A DNA stretch of 37,540 nucleotides from Nocardia wallacei. Its GTDB lineage: Bacteria > Actinomycetota > Actinomycetes > Mycobacteriales > Mycobacteriaceae. Shown in pieces: positions 28,354 through 35,824 of the stretch. Under the pieces are notes generated by a model. The model had not been told where the DNA came from, searched no databases, and worked only from the letters and a program-made list of their open reading frames with translations. The DNA is taken from contig NZ_JARWOP010000086.1 of assembly GCF_029868745.1 (NCBI RefSeq), forward strand, positions 1 to 37,540, given 5' to 3'. The translations under genes and the position numbers were made by a program. The number at the start of each line of letters is the position of its first letter. Position 1 is the stretch's first letter.

Positions 28354-28632
28354 ATGATTCTCGCAGCCGTTCACGACACCCTCCTCGCCCAGATCGGGAA
28401 CCCCACCCCGGAGACTCCGCCCGCCGCAGACAAGCTGATGAAGCTCGTCCGATACTTCACATGGTTCGTGATCCTGGCCGGCGTCCTCGGAATCACCTAT
28501 GCGGGTGGGCGTTTCGCCTGGGACAAATCCATCGGCGCGGGCCCGTCGCCGAAGATGGTCATCGGCGCCATGATCGGCGGCATCGTCGCCACCAGCGCCG
28601 GCACCATCATGAACGCCGCGATCGGGACCTGA
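28354..28632 (+). CDS. small two-TM protein resembling VirB2/TrbC-like conjugation subunits
   Basis: The 92-residue protein has a short N-terminus with Pro/Thr (QIGNPTPETPPAADKLMKLV). Two membrane segments follow (YFTWFVILAGVLGITYAGGR and MVIGAMIGGIVATSAGTIMN) with a short basic-polar loop between. Its size and the PPAADKL-TM-loop-TM plan resemble small membrane proteins encoded in actinobacterial conjugative elements, the VirB2/TrbC-like pilin position. AAAGG lies 7 nt before the ATG. No other transfer gene is in the window, so it is an orphan or has another role. The next gene is the convergent large TetR-like regulator. The family call is tentative. Confidence 0.7.
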   Translation: MILAAVHDTLLAQIGNPTPETPPAADKLMKLVRYFTWFVILAGVLGITYAGGRFAWDKSIGAGPSPKMVIGAMIGGIVATSAGTIMNAAIGT

Positions 28633-28663
28633 GCCGCCGCGACCGGGCAGCGCCCCGGCGTGC

Positions 28664-30334
28664 TCAGTTCCGGCCCGAGGTGATGTAGTAGTACATCGGG
28701 TCGACCATGTCCAGCAGATGCTGTACTTCGCTGTCGGTGAAGCGATTTCGGCGGCTGACGGTGATCAGTACCAGGTCGTTGATGGCCCGCACGATGCGGT
28801 CGAACTCGCCCTCTCCGGCTGCGTCGGTTTCGGGCGAATCCGCGCCGAGCAGGTTCGAAGCGCGCAGTTCCGCACCGGCGCGCGCGGCCTGTGCGCGCAG
28901 CTCGCCGTCGGCGCCGCGGGTGCTGGTCACCTTGGCGGCGTGGTCGTAGTAGCGGATCGCGGCCGCGATCAGTCCCGACGGTTTCGGCCGGACCAGTGAG
29001 TCGTCCGCGCTCGGCGGTCGGGCCGGATCGCCCTGACTCAGCGCGAGGGCGCGGGCCTTGGCGGCGAGGTAGCGCGCGACGAGAATGTCACGGACGGTAC
29101 CGAATTCGGCGGTCCGGAGGATGTCCACCGACGCGTGCTCGTAGTTCTCGACCGCCGCGATCACCGCGGCGGGTTCGGTGTCGTCGGCCATCCGGGCGAG
29201 CCGCCGCGTGCGATCGTCCAGCCGCAACAGCGCTCGCACATTGCCCTCGTGCCGCCGTCGCCCGCCGGTACTGCCCGGAAAACACGCCAGCAGGTCCCGG
29301 GTCGTTTCGGCCGCGTCCGTACCGAAGGCGGCCGCGAACAGATTCCCGTACTCCGGATGCGCGGCGTAGGCCATCTCCAGGCGGCGCAACTCGATGATGA
29401 TCTCGCCGAGTTCTTCCGCGCGCAGACCGTCCTGGGGATCTCGATCCCCGGCCGCGCCGGGACCGCACAATTCGATCAGCACGCTCGTGACGGCCCGCAT
29501 CGCCCGAATCTCGCGTTCCGGATCCTCCTCGGCCAGGGCGCGGGCGTGCTCGGCGTGAAAGCGGGCGAGTTCGCGATGCAAGTCCCAGCCGAGGATCCCG
29601 GCGAGTTCCAGCTCGGTCTCCTTGATCGAGCGGATCCGGCTCAGCCCGGTCGGCTCGTACTCCGCGTGCCGCGACAACACGGCCTCGGCCTCGGCCGCCG
29701 CGCGAGCGCAGCGGATGCCGATCATGCAGTCCAGTCGCGAGCCGACGTCGACCAGCCGCAGACCCCGGCGCGCCCAGTCGCGGGCCGCCTCGATCGGTTC
29801 CCGATCGCCTCGGCGACGCTGTCGCAGCCGGCGCTCGGCGAGTTCGGCGGACCAGTACAGCATGTCGGAGCGGTCGTCCCGGGCGGCCGCGTGCGCGAAT
29901 TGTTCCTCCAGTTGCCCGACTTCGTAGTTCCGGCTGGAGTATCGTGCTTCCAGCCGTTTCACGTCGACAGTGGCGGGGCGGCGTTCGGTGTGTCCCGCGC
30001 CCGCGGCCAACTCGATGATCGCGTCCGGCACGGGACGGTTCTCGGCGGTCATCTTGTCGACCACCGCGGCCGCGAGGGCGGCGATCGTCTTGAAGTGCTT
30101 CCACATGGTGGCCTTCGGGATCGGCCCCTCCGTGCCGTCGCGCCGGACGTAGCCGCGCGCCGCCGCGCAGATGTCGCCGGTCGTGAGGCGGGCGATCGAA
30201 TCGCCCGCGTCCGGCGCCGTCATCACCTGTTCCGCCGCCGCGACGATCATCGCTTTGGTGCGTTCCTCGAGCGCTCTCCCGGCTCGCCGCTGGTAGGTCG
30301 CGTCCGGTCCGCGATGCATAGCTGTAGACGACAC
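28664..30334 (-). CDS. large TetR-like regulator with long helical C-terminal domain
   Basis: The 556-residue protein starts with a TetR-type DNA-binding domain ([20 protein letters not shown], then [15 protein letters not shown], and [20 protein letters not shown] as the recognition region). About 430 residues of almost purely helical, Arg/Glu/Ala-rich sequence follow, with repeated patterns such as [18 protein letters not shown] and [17 protein letters not shown] that look like tetratricopeptide-type helices. Classical TetR proteins are about 200 residues, so this is more than twice the usual length. The GTG at 30334 lies 7 nt behind TAGACT; ATG 30319 is an alternative. Divergent from the carboxylase gene and convergent with the small membrane gene. 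Confidence 0.75.
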   Translation of the reverse strand: MSSTAMHRGPDATYQRRAGRALEERTKAMIVAAAEQVMTAPDAGDSIARLTTGDICAAARGYVRRDGTEGPIPKATMWKHFKTIAALAAAVVDKMTAENRPVPDAIIELAAGAGHTERRPATVDVKRLEARYSSRNYEVGQLEEQFAHAAARDDRSDMLYWSAELAERRLRQRRRGDREPIEAARDWARRGLRLVDVGSRLDCMIGIRCARAAAEAEAVLSRHAEYEPTGLSRIRSIKETELELAGILGWDLHRELARFHAEHARALAEEDPEREIRAMRAVTSVLIELCGPGAAGDRDPQDGLRAEELGEIIIELRRLEMAYAAHPEYGNLFAAAFGTDAAETTRDLLACFPGSTGGRRRHEGNVRALLRLDDRTRRLARMADDTEPAAVIAAVENYEHASVDILRTAEFGTVRDILVARYLAAKARALALSQGDPARPPSADDSLVRPKPSGLIAAAIRYYDHAAKVTSTRGADGELRAQAARAGAELRASNLLGADSPETDAAGEGEFDRIVRAINDLVLITVSRRNRFTDSEVQHLLDMVDPMYYYITSGRN

Positions 30335-30341
30335 GGCCGAG

Positions 30342-30347
30342 AGTCTA
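30342..30347 (-). promoter_or_regulatory. leaderless -10 element (TAGACT) for the large TetR-like gene
   Basis: On the minus strand TAGACT lies 7 nt before the GTG at 30334. This decides the start in favour of GTG over the ATG at 30319, which has no ribosome-binding site. Confidence 0.5.
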
Positions 30348-30433
30348 TTGCAGTGCACATAGTTGTGAACGCGTCTCTTCCGGCTACTGTCGGTGGGACA
30401 GCGAACCGAGGGTTACCGAGGGAGGACGCATCG

Positions 30434-31978
30434 TTGGAGACGACCGCCGCGAAACTGAAGCTGCTGCAACACAGTCTGGAAATGGCGCGAGAACCGGCCG
30501 GGGCCGCGGGGATCGCCAAGCGGGCCGCGAAGGGGATTCCCAGCCCGCGTGAGCGCATCGGCATGCTGCTCGACGCCGGGAGTTTCATCGAGATCGGTGC
30601 GCTGGTGAAGCAGCCCGGCTCCCGCGACACCCTGTACGGCGACGGCGTGGTGACCGGCCACGGCACCGTCGACGGCCGCCCGGTCGTGGTGATCGCCCAT
30701 GACCAGACGGTGTTCGGCGGCTCGGTCGGCGAGATGTTCGGCCGCAAGGTCGCCGCGGCAATGGATTTCGCGGCCGAGATCGGCTGCCCGTTCGTGGCGA
30801 TCAACGACTCCGGCGGCGCGCGGGTGCAGGACGCGGTGACCTCGCTGGCCTGGTACGCGGCGATGAGCCGCCGTCAACTGGGACTGTCCGGGGTGGTGCC
30901 GCAGGTCTCGCTGATGCTGGGCAAATGCGCCGCGGGTGCGGTGTACGCGCCGATCAATACCGATGTCCTGATCGCGACCGAATCGGCCTACATGTTCGTG
31001 ACCGGGCCCGACATCATCCGCGAGACGACGGGTGAGGAGGTCACCCTCGAGGAACTCGGCGGCGCGTTCACCCAGGCCGAGAACGGCAATATCCATCATG
31101 TCGCGCCGGACGAGCCGGCGGCGTTCGAGTGGGCGCGGACGTATCTGAGCTACATGCCGTCGAACTGTTTCGAGCAGCCGCCCGTCGTCAATCCGGGCCT
31201 CGAGCCCGAAATCACCGACTCCGACCGCGAACTCGACACGATCATTCCCGATTCCGATCGCGCCGGGTACGACATGTACGACGTGCTGCTGCGGATCTTC
31301 GACGACGGCGAGTTCCACGAGGTCGGGGATGCCGCCGCCCGCAACATGATCACCGGCTTCGCCCGCGTGGACGGCCGCAGCGTGGGTGTGGTGGCCAATC
31401 AGCCGCTGGTGTCCAGCGGCGCGATCGATGCTCGCAGTTCGGACAAGGCGGCGCATTTCATCAGGCTCTGCGACGCGTTCGGGTTGCCGCTGGTGTTCGT
31501 GGTCGACACTCCCGGCGTGCTGCCGGGGGTCGAGGAGGAGAAGATCGGCGTCATCAAGCGCGGCGGCCGGTTCTTCTACGCCGTGGTCGAGGCCACCGTC
31601 CCGATCGTCACCGTGGTGGTGCGTAAGGCCTACGGCGGCGGCTATGCGGTGATGGGCTGCAAACAGCTCGGCGGGGACATCAATCTCGCCTGGCCCACCG
31701 CCCGCATCGCCGTCATGGGTGGTGAGGCGGCCGTCGGGCTTACACAGCGCCGTCAGCTCGCCGCGGTCTCCGACGAGGAGCGTCCGGCGTTGCGGCAGCA
31801 GATGATCGACTTCTACAACGCCACCGTCGCCACCCCTTGGATCGCCGCCGAGCGCGGCTACATCGACGCCGTCATCGAGCCGAGCAGTACCCGGCTGGAG
31901 ATTCGCAAGGCCTTGCGCCTGCTGCGCGACAAGCGCGTCACGCATGGGCCGCGCAAGCATCACCTGATGCCGCTGTAG
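30434..31978 (+). CDS. acyl-CoA carboxylase, carboxyltransferase (beta) subunit
   Basis: The 514-residue protein is a carboxyltransferase of the propionyl/acetyl-CoA carboxylase type, moving CO2 from biotin to an acyl-CoA. It has the N-domain ([20 protein letters not shown], and [19 protein letters not shown] with the oxyanion-hole glycines). The C-domain follows ([20 protein letters not shown] and [18 protein letters not shown]). The TTG at 30434 is preferred because GGGAGG lies 9 nt upstream. No biotin carboxylase/carrier (alpha) subunit gene is nearby, so it must pair with an alpha subunit encoded elsewhere; the acyl-CoA specificity is unknown. It is divergent from the large TetR-like gene, which might regulate it. 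Confidence 0.92.
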   Translation: METTAAKLKLLQHSLEMAREPAGAAGIAKRAAKGIPSPRERIGMLLDAGSFIEIGALVKQPGSRDTLYGDGVVTGHGTVDGRPVVVIAHDQTVFGGSVGEMFGRKVAAAMDFAAEIGCPFVAINDSGGARVQDAVTSLAWYAAMSRRQLGLSGVVPQVSLMLGKCAAGAVYAPINTDVLIATESAYMFVTGPDIIRETTGEEVTLEELGGAFTQAENGNIHHVAPDEPAAFEWARTYLSYMPSNCFEQPPVVNPGLEPEITDSDRELDTIIPDSDRAGYDMYDVLLRIFDDGEFHEVGDAAARNMITGFARVDGRSVGVVANQPLVSSGAIDARSSDKAAHFIRLCDAFGLPLVFVVDTPGVLPGVEEEKIGVIKRGGRFFYAVVEATVPIVTVVVRKAYGGGYAVMGCKQLGGDINLAWPTARIAVMGGEAAVGLTQRRQLAAVSDEERPALRQQMIDFYNATVATPWIAAERGYIDAVIEPSSTRLEIRKALRLLRDKRVTHGPRKHHLMPL

Positions 31979-31983
31979 CCTGG

Positions 31984-32850
31984 TTATAGGACGGAATCCT
32001 GGTGTGCTGCAAGGAATTTCGTCAGTAGCGGGGATAGGGCGGCAGCGCCGTCGATCGGGATGATGTGGCCGCAGCCGGGGATGACGTGACCGGTGAGGTC
32101 GTCGGTGTGGGGTGCGAGCTGGCGGGCGAGGGCGTCGCCTACGGGGTGCGCGCCTATCGCCAAAGTCGTTACGCGCAAATGGGTTTCGGCGACGGCGCGT
32201 TCGATCTGCCGGGCACTGTCGGGCATGGCGCGGTAGTGCGCGAACGCGGCCCGCAACGCGCCCGGACGGCTGTAGGCGTCGACGAAGGCGTCTCGCAACG
32301 CGCCGGGGACGCCGCGGCCACGGGTCCCGGCGGTCAGAAACCAGTCGATGTACTCCGATTCGTGTCCCGCCAGAACGCGTTCGGCGAGACTGGGGACGGA
32401 GTGGAAGCCGAACCACCACGGCGGTCCGTCGCGCAGGAAGTTCTCCGCGCCCGGCAGCCTGCCCAGCAGCGATTCCATCACGACCAGCCGCCGGACCAGG
32501 TCGGGCCGCCGCATCGCGAGCAGGAAGGCGGCCGGGGCGCCGAGATCGATGCCGACCACGGCGGCCTCGCGCTCGCCCAGTTCCTCGAGCAGTCCGGCGG
32601 CGTCCGCGGCCAGATTTCCGGCGTCGTAGCCGTCGGCCGGGCGTTCGGTGGCGCCGAGCCCGCGTAGGTCCGGCGCGATCACCCGGTGTGAGTGCGCGAG
32701 CGTGTCGATCACCTCGCGCCACAACTGCCAGGTGTGCGGAAAGCCGTGCAGCAGTAGCACGGCCGGCCCGGCGCCCGCGACGGCGACATTGATATCGAGA
32801 CCGTTCGCCGGTACCCGTCGCACAGAGATCCGGGACGTTCGGAGCGTCAT
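31984..32850 (-). CDS. alpha/beta hydrolase, epoxide-hydrolase-like
   Basis: The 288-residue protein has the alpha/beta-hydrolase fold with the oxyanion motif HGFPHTW at 35-41. The nucleophile elbow VGIDLGAPAAF has Asp102 in place of the usual Ser, and the catalytic His lies in GCGHIIP near residue 260. An Asp nucleophile points to epoxide hydrolases or fluoroacetate/haloacid dehalogenases rather than esterases. Cap-domain Tyr residues (ESEYIDWF, AHYRAMPDS) fit an epoxide hydrolase. The start lies 15 bp from a palindrome that probably binds the divergently encoded HxlR protein, suggesting induction by an electrophile. The substrate is not known. Confidence 0.87.
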   Translation of the reverse strand: MTLRTSRISVRRVPANGLDINVAVAGAGPAVLLLHGFPHTWQLWREVIDTLAHSHRVIAPDLRGLGATERPADGYDAGNLAADAAGLLEELGEREAAVVGIDLGAPAAFLLAMRRPDLVRRLVVMESLLGRLPGAENFLRDGPPWWFGFHSVPSLAERVLAGHESEYIDWFLTAGTRGRGVPGALRDAFVDAYSRPGALRAAFAHYRAMPDSARQIERAVAETHLRVTTLAIGAHPVGDALARQLAPHTDDLTGHVIPGCGHIIPIDGAAALSPLLTKFLAAHQDSVL

Positions 32851-32865
32851 GGCTCACCTCATCGA

Positions 32866-32880
32866 GTAACTAATAGTGAC
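32866..32880. promoter_or_regulatory. 15-bp palindrome between hydrolase and HxlR genes (candidate operator)
   Basis: GTAACTAATAGTGAC is a near-perfect palindrome (GTnACTAnTAGTnAC), the only AT-rich element in a GC-rich spacer. It overlaps the probable -10 region of the minus-strand hydrolase. HxlR-family regulators such as YodB bind similar short palindromes. Confidence 0.7.
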
Positions 32881-32948
32881 CACATGACCGTAGGAAACCT
32901 ATGCTGGTCGGTGAAGACGGCACTTTCGACTCAGGTGGTGAGGTCCAG

Positions 32949-33323
32949 GTGACTACCCGGCGCGGTGATGTGTTCGACCCGGCCTGCCCGACGCGGCGGC
33001 TGCTCGACCGCATCGGGACCAAATGGGTGTCCATGGTGGTGAAGCTGCTGGCCGAGGCACACCCGGCCGAAGTCCGTTTCGCCGAACTCCGCCGCCGCAT
33101 GCCCGGCGTCTCCCAGAAGATGCTGTCGGTCACCCTGCGGAATCTGACCCGCGACGGGTTGGTGGCCCGCCGCGTCGAGCCCACGGTGCCGCCCCGGGTG
33201 CACTATCGCCTCACCGATCTCGGGCTGTCCCTCGAAACCCCGCTCGCCGCCTTGCGGGCGTGGGCCGAGGAACACATGGCGACCGTCGACGTCGCGCGCG
33301 GCGACGCTACCAGCGCAGGTTGA
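32949..33323 (+). CDS. HxlR-family transcriptional regulator
   Basis: The 124-residue protein is a DUF24/HxlR winged helix, recognisable by CPTRRLLDRIGTKWVSMVVK near the start, RFAELRRRMPGVSQKMLSVT (recognition region) and VHYRLTDLGLSL. A conserved Cys at residue 13 lies where redox- or electrophile-sensing members such as YodB carry their sensor cysteine. I prefer the GTG at 32949 (GAGG 5 nt upstream) to an ATG at 32901. It is divergent from the epoxide-hydrolase-like gene with a palindromic operator between, so it most likely represses that gene and itself. The 3' end overlaps the convergent secreted-protein gene by 17 bp. Confidence 0.88.
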   Translation: MTTRRGDVFDPACPTRRLLDRIGTKWVSMVVKLLAEAHPAEVRFAELRRRMPGVSQKMLSVTLRNLTRDGLVARRVEPTVPPRVHYRLTDLGLSLETPLAALRAWAEEHMATVDVARGDATSAG

Positions 33324-33804
33324 CGCCGCGGGCGAACAGGAAGCCGTGGCCCGTGGCGTTGTTGGTGCAAGTGGCGCGCTGGTCGCGGGCGGCGCAGGTG
33401 AAATCGCCGACCGTGAGGGCGGTCTCGTCGGGGAGGACGTAGGCGGGATGGGCGCCCTGGAAGAGCCCCTCTTTCAGGCAGATCAGTTCGGCGGCGGTGT
33501 AGCCGAGCATCATGGTCGGTTCGGTGGGCTGATCGGCGTCGTTCGAAACGCACCCGGTACGGCCGCGCTCGTGCGTGGCGAGCTGCTGGCAACCCGCGGT
33601 GGCCGGCGGATCGGACAGTGGTGTGTCCTGGATACCGCAGCCGACGCTGCCGTCCGCCGTGGTGAAGAAATACCCGTCGGCATGGCGGTAGTATTCCGGG
33701 TCGGCGGCCGCGGCGGCTGCTGCCGGGCCCGCGAAAAGCGTTGTGCTGATCAGCATTCCGAGACCGGACAGTGCAACGGCACCGGCCAGAACGTGTGCGC
33801 GCAA
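33307..33804 (-). CDS. secreted Cys-rich protein
   Basis: The 165-residue protein begins with a signal peptide (AHVLAGAVALSGLGMLISTT, then LFAGPAAAAAAA). The mature part has six cysteines (GCG, GCQ, GCV, ICL, TCA, TCT), likely forming three disulfides, with an aromatic-rich start (DPEYYRHADGYFFTT). I do not recognise a family; similar small secreted proteins are frequent in Nocardia. The TTG at 33804 is preferred because AGGGGG lies 5 nt upstream; an ATG at 33837 would extend the N-terminus. It overlaps the 3' end of the HxlR gene by 17 bp on the opposite strand. Confidence 0.7.
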   Translation of the reverse strand: MRAHVLAGAVALSGLGMLISTTLFAGPAAAAAAADPEYYRHADGYFFTTADGSVGCGIQDTPLSDPPATAGCQQLATHERGRTGCVSNDADQPTEPTMMLGYTAAELICLKEGLFQGAHPAYVLPDETALTVGDFTCAARDQRATCTNNATGHGFLFARGVNLRW

Positions 33805-33966
33805 TGTAACCCCCTGAATTCGGCCCTGCTCCGGCATTCGCGGCCACCCTACCCGGCGCCGGTCGCGAATGGCGAATTGCGTAGGGGTAGGCGCGAACAC
33901 CCAGCTATTCCGGTACGAACCGGACGGTCGCACGGTGACCGTGTGCTCCGCGCATTCGGTACCGCT

Positions 33967-34392
33967 TCAGTCGCTGTAGGACCAGCCGGTCACGGCATCG
34001 GCATCGATTCGAATCACCGGCCCCTGCGGCCTATTGCCTTGGTACTGCGGGTATTTGGCGGTGAGCCAGGCGATCGGCGCGTCGCGATCGGCATCCTCGG
34101 TGAGAATGCGGGCCCTGCCGTCCGCGCGCACCCACCACAGTTGCGTCCAGTCCTCGTCGTACTCGTCGGCCAGCACCGACACCCGGTCGTGCGCCGCGAT
34201 ATTGCGCAGCCGCCGCAGGTTGGTCGTCGTCTTCGGCTTGTGGTCCACGGCGATCACGACGATTGGTGCGTCGGGGGCGACCGCGAAGGTGACCGGCACC
34301 AGATGCGGCTGCCCGGTCGCGCTCACCGTGGCCAGCCGCGCTACCCGGGCCGCCCGGAAACGTCGCAGGGCATCCTGCTCGTCCAATCGCAT
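33967..34392 (-). CDS. PPOX-class F420-dependent oxidoreductase-like protein
   Basis: The 141-residue protein has the split beta-barrel PPOX fold: RRFRAARVARLATVSATGQP, HLVPVTFAVAPDAPIVVIAV, KPKTTTNLRRLRNIAAHDRV and LWWVRADGRARIL. It resembles the TIGR03668 group of actinobacterial F420 reductases or heme/flavin-binding relatives, in which the Lys/Arg-rich KPKTT segment contacts phosphate. The ATG at 34392 lies 6 nt behind TAACCT, so the message may be leaderless. It follows the tRNA gene on the same strand. An unrelated, decayed relative lies at 13886-14218. The substrate is unknown. Confidence 0.88.
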   Translation of the reverse strand: MRLDEQDALRRFRAARVARLATVSATGQPHLVPVTFAVAPDAPIVVIAVDHKPKTTTNLRRLRNIAAHDRVSVLADEYDEDWTQLWWVRADGRARILTEDADRDAPIAWLTAKYPQYQGNRPQGPVIRIDADAVTGWSYSD

Positions 34393-34398
34393 CGGTCC

Positions 34399-34404
34399 AG
34401 GTTA
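34399..34404 (-). promoter_or_regulatory. leaderless -10 element (TAACCT) for the PPOX gene
   Basis: On the minus strand TAACCT ends 6 nt before the ATG at 34392, consistent with an independent leaderless transcript downstream of the tRNA. Confidence 0.5.
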
Positions 34405-34416
34405 AGCGCCCGCGCG

Positions 34417-34436
34417 GGGTGTCGGCGTTGACACCC
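34417..34436 (-). terminator. 7-bp hairpin between tRNA and PPOX gene
   Basis: GGGTGTC and GACACCC form a perfect 7-bp stem with a 6-nt loop, 36 nt after the tRNA 3' end. It could end or process the tRNA transcript; there is no T run. Confidence 0.45.
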
Positions 34437-34471
34437 GTCTCGGCATTGAGGTGCGCGGGCCGGAGATTCGG

Positions 34472-34545
34472 TTCCCTCGGCGAGATTCGAACTCGCACTG
34501 GCCGGTACCTGAGACCGGTGCCTCTTCCGATTGGGCTACGAGGGA
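34472..34545 (-). tRNA. tRNA with CAG anticodon (Leu-type) but class I short variable arm
   Basis: The minus strand folds into a full cloverleaf of 74 nt. The acceptor is a perfect 7-bp stem (TCCCTCG with CGAGGGA). The D-arm has a 3-bp stem with CGG in its loop. The anticodon stem is a perfect 5 bp (CCGGT with ACCGG). The T-arm is a perfect 5 bp (GCGAG with CTCGC) with loop TTCGAAT. The discriminator is A and no CCA is encoded. The anticodon loop CTCAGGT puts CAG (Leu) after U33. Leucine tRNAs have a long variable arm, but here the variable region is only 5 nt. U1-A72 is also unusual. Charging identity is therefore uncertain. Confidence 0.85.
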
Positions 34546-34573
34546 GGGACACGGACGGGAGGGCGCAGGCATG

Positions 34574-34615
34574 AAAAAGGGCCGCTCCGTGGCGAATTGC
34601 CCGAAATGCGGCCCT
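34574..34615 (-). terminator. rho-independent terminator between mini-ORF and tRNA
   Basis: On the minus strand AGGGCCGC and GCGGCCCT form a perfect 8-bp stem around a 22-nt loop that has its own small GGC/GCC pairing, followed immediately by TTTTC. It lies 24 nt after the mini-ORF stop and ends 28 nt before the tRNA 5' end. No TA dinucleotide, hence no -10 box, exists between it and the tRNA. Confidence 0.75.
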
Positions 34616-34638
34616 GTGTGGGTCCTTGCGACAGGACC

Positions 34639-34707
34639 TCAGGGACCGCTGCGGACGTTCGTCCCGCGGAATCCGGATACCGGAAGTAGCGCGAGCTGTC
34701 TGATCAT
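34639..34707 (-). CDS. 22-residue mini-ORF with strong RBS (possible leader peptide)
   Basis: The frame starts at an ATG preceded by GGAAGGAG with 6 nt spacing, one of the best ribosome-binding sites in the window. It encodes a 22-residue basic peptide beginning MIRQLALLPVSGF. Its early codons are strikingly rare for this genome (AGA at codon 3, CTA and CTT at 7-8, GTA at 10). Two small hairpins follow: one inside the ORF around GCGGGACGAACGTCCGC, and GGTCC-GGACC just after the stop. Then comes a terminator, then the odd tRNA. This order is that of a leader-peptide attenuator. It lies 86 bp after the yciI-like gene, so it could also be the tail of that operon. Confidence 0.55.
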   Translation of the reverse strand: MIRQLALLPVSGFRGTNVRSGP

Positions 34708-34744
34708 CGCTGACTCCTTCCGCTGGTTCCGGTGTGTTGTATCG

Positions 34745-34750
34745 ACGGTA
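34745..34750 (-). promoter_or_regulatory. possible -10 element (TACCGT) for the mini-ORF
   Basis: On the minus strand TACCGT lies about 37 nt before the mini-ORF ATG, within the 86-bp gap after the yciI-like gene. A TTTCCC hexamer lies 17 nt further upstream as a weak -35. This would give a short leader transcript of its own. Confidence 0.3.
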
Positions 34751-34793
34751 GCACCGCGAAATGCCTTGGGAAACCGAATTTCCGGGGCTTGCC

Positions 34794-35078
34794 TCACTCG
34801 GCGAAGGCGCCCATGACCGGCTGCCATTCGACGAAGCGCTTGGCGTCGATCAGGTCCCGCTGGGCGAACGGATCCTCGGCCAGCAGCTTCTCCACGGCCG
34901 CGGCGTCGTCGGCGCGGAACAGGAGCAGCGCGCCCGAGCCGTCCGGGTAGGGACCCGTCGACAGCACCACGCCCTGGTCCACCAGCCCGGACAGCCAAGC
35001 CCGGTGGGCGGGCCGGTGCTCGTCGCGGGCGGGCGCGGTCGTCGCGGAGTAGGTGTAGTGGACGGCGAAGATCGGCAC
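34794..35078 (-). CDS. YciI-like family protein
   Basis: The 94-residue protein has the YciI/YCII fold. It starts PIFAVHYTYS and has PAHRAWLSGLVDQGVVLSTG, PYPDGSGALLLFRADDAAAV, the His/Asp positions typical of the family, and DPFAQRDLIDAKRFVEWQPV. YciI proteins are small dimeric ferredoxin-like proteins with proposed dehydrochlorinase or antibiotic-synthesis roles, but the function here is unknown. The GTG at 35078 has AGGGAG 6 nt upstream. It follows argA by 17 bp on the same strand and is probably in one operon with it. Confidence 0.85.
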   Translation of the reverse strand: MPIFAVHYTYSATTAPARDEHRPAHRAWLSGLVDQGVVLSTGPYPDGSGALLLFRADDAAAVEKLLAEDPFAQRDLIDAKRFVEWQPVMGAFAE

Positions 35079-35095
35079 GGAGAACTCCCTGAGAG

Positions 35096-35704
35096 CTAGA
35101 GGGTCAACAGCATTCGAGTATTGCCGAGGGTGTTCGGCTTGACGTAGCTGAGGTCGAGGAACTCCGCCACACCGGTGTCGTAGGAGCGGCACATCTCGGC
35201 GAACACCTCGGCGGTCACGGGCGTGCCGTCGATCTCGGCGAACCCGTGGCGCTCGAAGAAGTCCACCTCGAAGGTGAGTACGAACAGCCGCCGCAACTCC
35301 AGCTCGCGCGCCGTCGTGATCAACTTGTCGACGATCAGGCGGCCGATGCCCTTGCCCTTGGCACTCGGGTGCACCGCCACCGTGCGCACCTCGCCCAGAT
35401 CCGCCCACAACACGTGCAGCGCGCCGCAGCCGACCACCCGGCCGTCCACCTCGGCCACCCAGAACTCCTGCACCGCCTCGTACAGTGTGACGAGATTCTT
35501 CTCCAGCAGGATCTTGCCGGCGTAGACGTCGACGAGGGTCTTGATGTCGGGCACATCCGAGGTCCGGGCGCGTCGCACGATCGGGTCGCCCGCCCCGGCC
35601 CTCGACTCCGGACCCGGGGCCCGCGCGGTCACGGCGGGCTGGGGAGCGCGGTCGTCGGGCACGGCGTCGCCGATCGAATCACTGTGCGAGGCCCGTGTTG
35701 TCAT
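35096..35704 (-). CDS. argA: amino-acid N-acetyltransferase (N-acetylglutamate synthase, Rv2747-type)
   Basis: The enzyme acetylates glutamate with acetyl-CoA at the start of arginine synthesis. The 202-residue protein is a short GNAT-only ArgA, as in mycobacteria (Rv2747), not the long kinase-fused form. It has the GNAT motif A VRTVAVHPSAKGKGIGRLIV and the FEVDFFERHGFAEIDG and SYVKPNTLGNTRML ends typical of this group. A poorly conserved, Pro/Ala-rich N-terminus of about 40 residues precedes the fold. The ATG at 35704 is chosen because the family starts near here. It is divergent from pgsA, the order found in mycobacteria (argA next to pgsA3). Confidence 0.9.
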   Translation of the reverse strand: MTTRASHSDSIGDAVPDDRAPQPAVTARAPGPESRAGAGDPIVRRARTSDVPDIKTLVDVYAGKILLEKNLVTLYEAVQEFWVAEVDGRVVGCGALHVLWADLGEVRTVAVHPSAKGKGIGRLIVDKLITTARELELRRLFVLTFEVDFFERHGFAEIDGTPVTAEVFAEMCRSYDTGVAEFLDLSYVKPNTLGNTRMLLTL

Positions 35705-35734
35705 GGGGTGCACAGTAGTCGGCTGGACAACCGA

Positions 35735-35824
35735 TAGTCTGGTGGAGTGCCGCACCGCCAGCCCGCCTCCGAGCCCCCACATTCCGGGGTCCGGCGCGGC
35801 GTAACCAGGTGGGGGTGCCGGTGA
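35735..35824 (+). promoter_or_regulatory. leaderless promoter and 25-codon upstream ORF overlapping pgsA
   Basis: TAGTCT (35735-35740) lies 6 nt before a GTG at 35747. That GTG opens a 25-residue frame (VPHRQPASEPPHSGVRRG and onward) ending in TGA at 35822-35824. The stop overlaps the in-frame pgsA codon GTG at 35821 as GTGA. The arrangement looks like a leaderless leader ORF that delivers ribosomes to pgsA by reinitiation. It may equally be a chance frame. Confidence 0.45.

Noticed and set aside
34472..34545. Attachment site of an integrated element at the tRNA
   Set aside because: No integrase gene and no repeated tRNA 3' end were found within the window.
34571..34816. Plus-strand frame starting ATGAAAAAGGGCC over the terminator
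   Set aside because: The run of A and the matching GC stem are explained by a minus-strand terminator, and the frame shows no family or ribosome-binding site.
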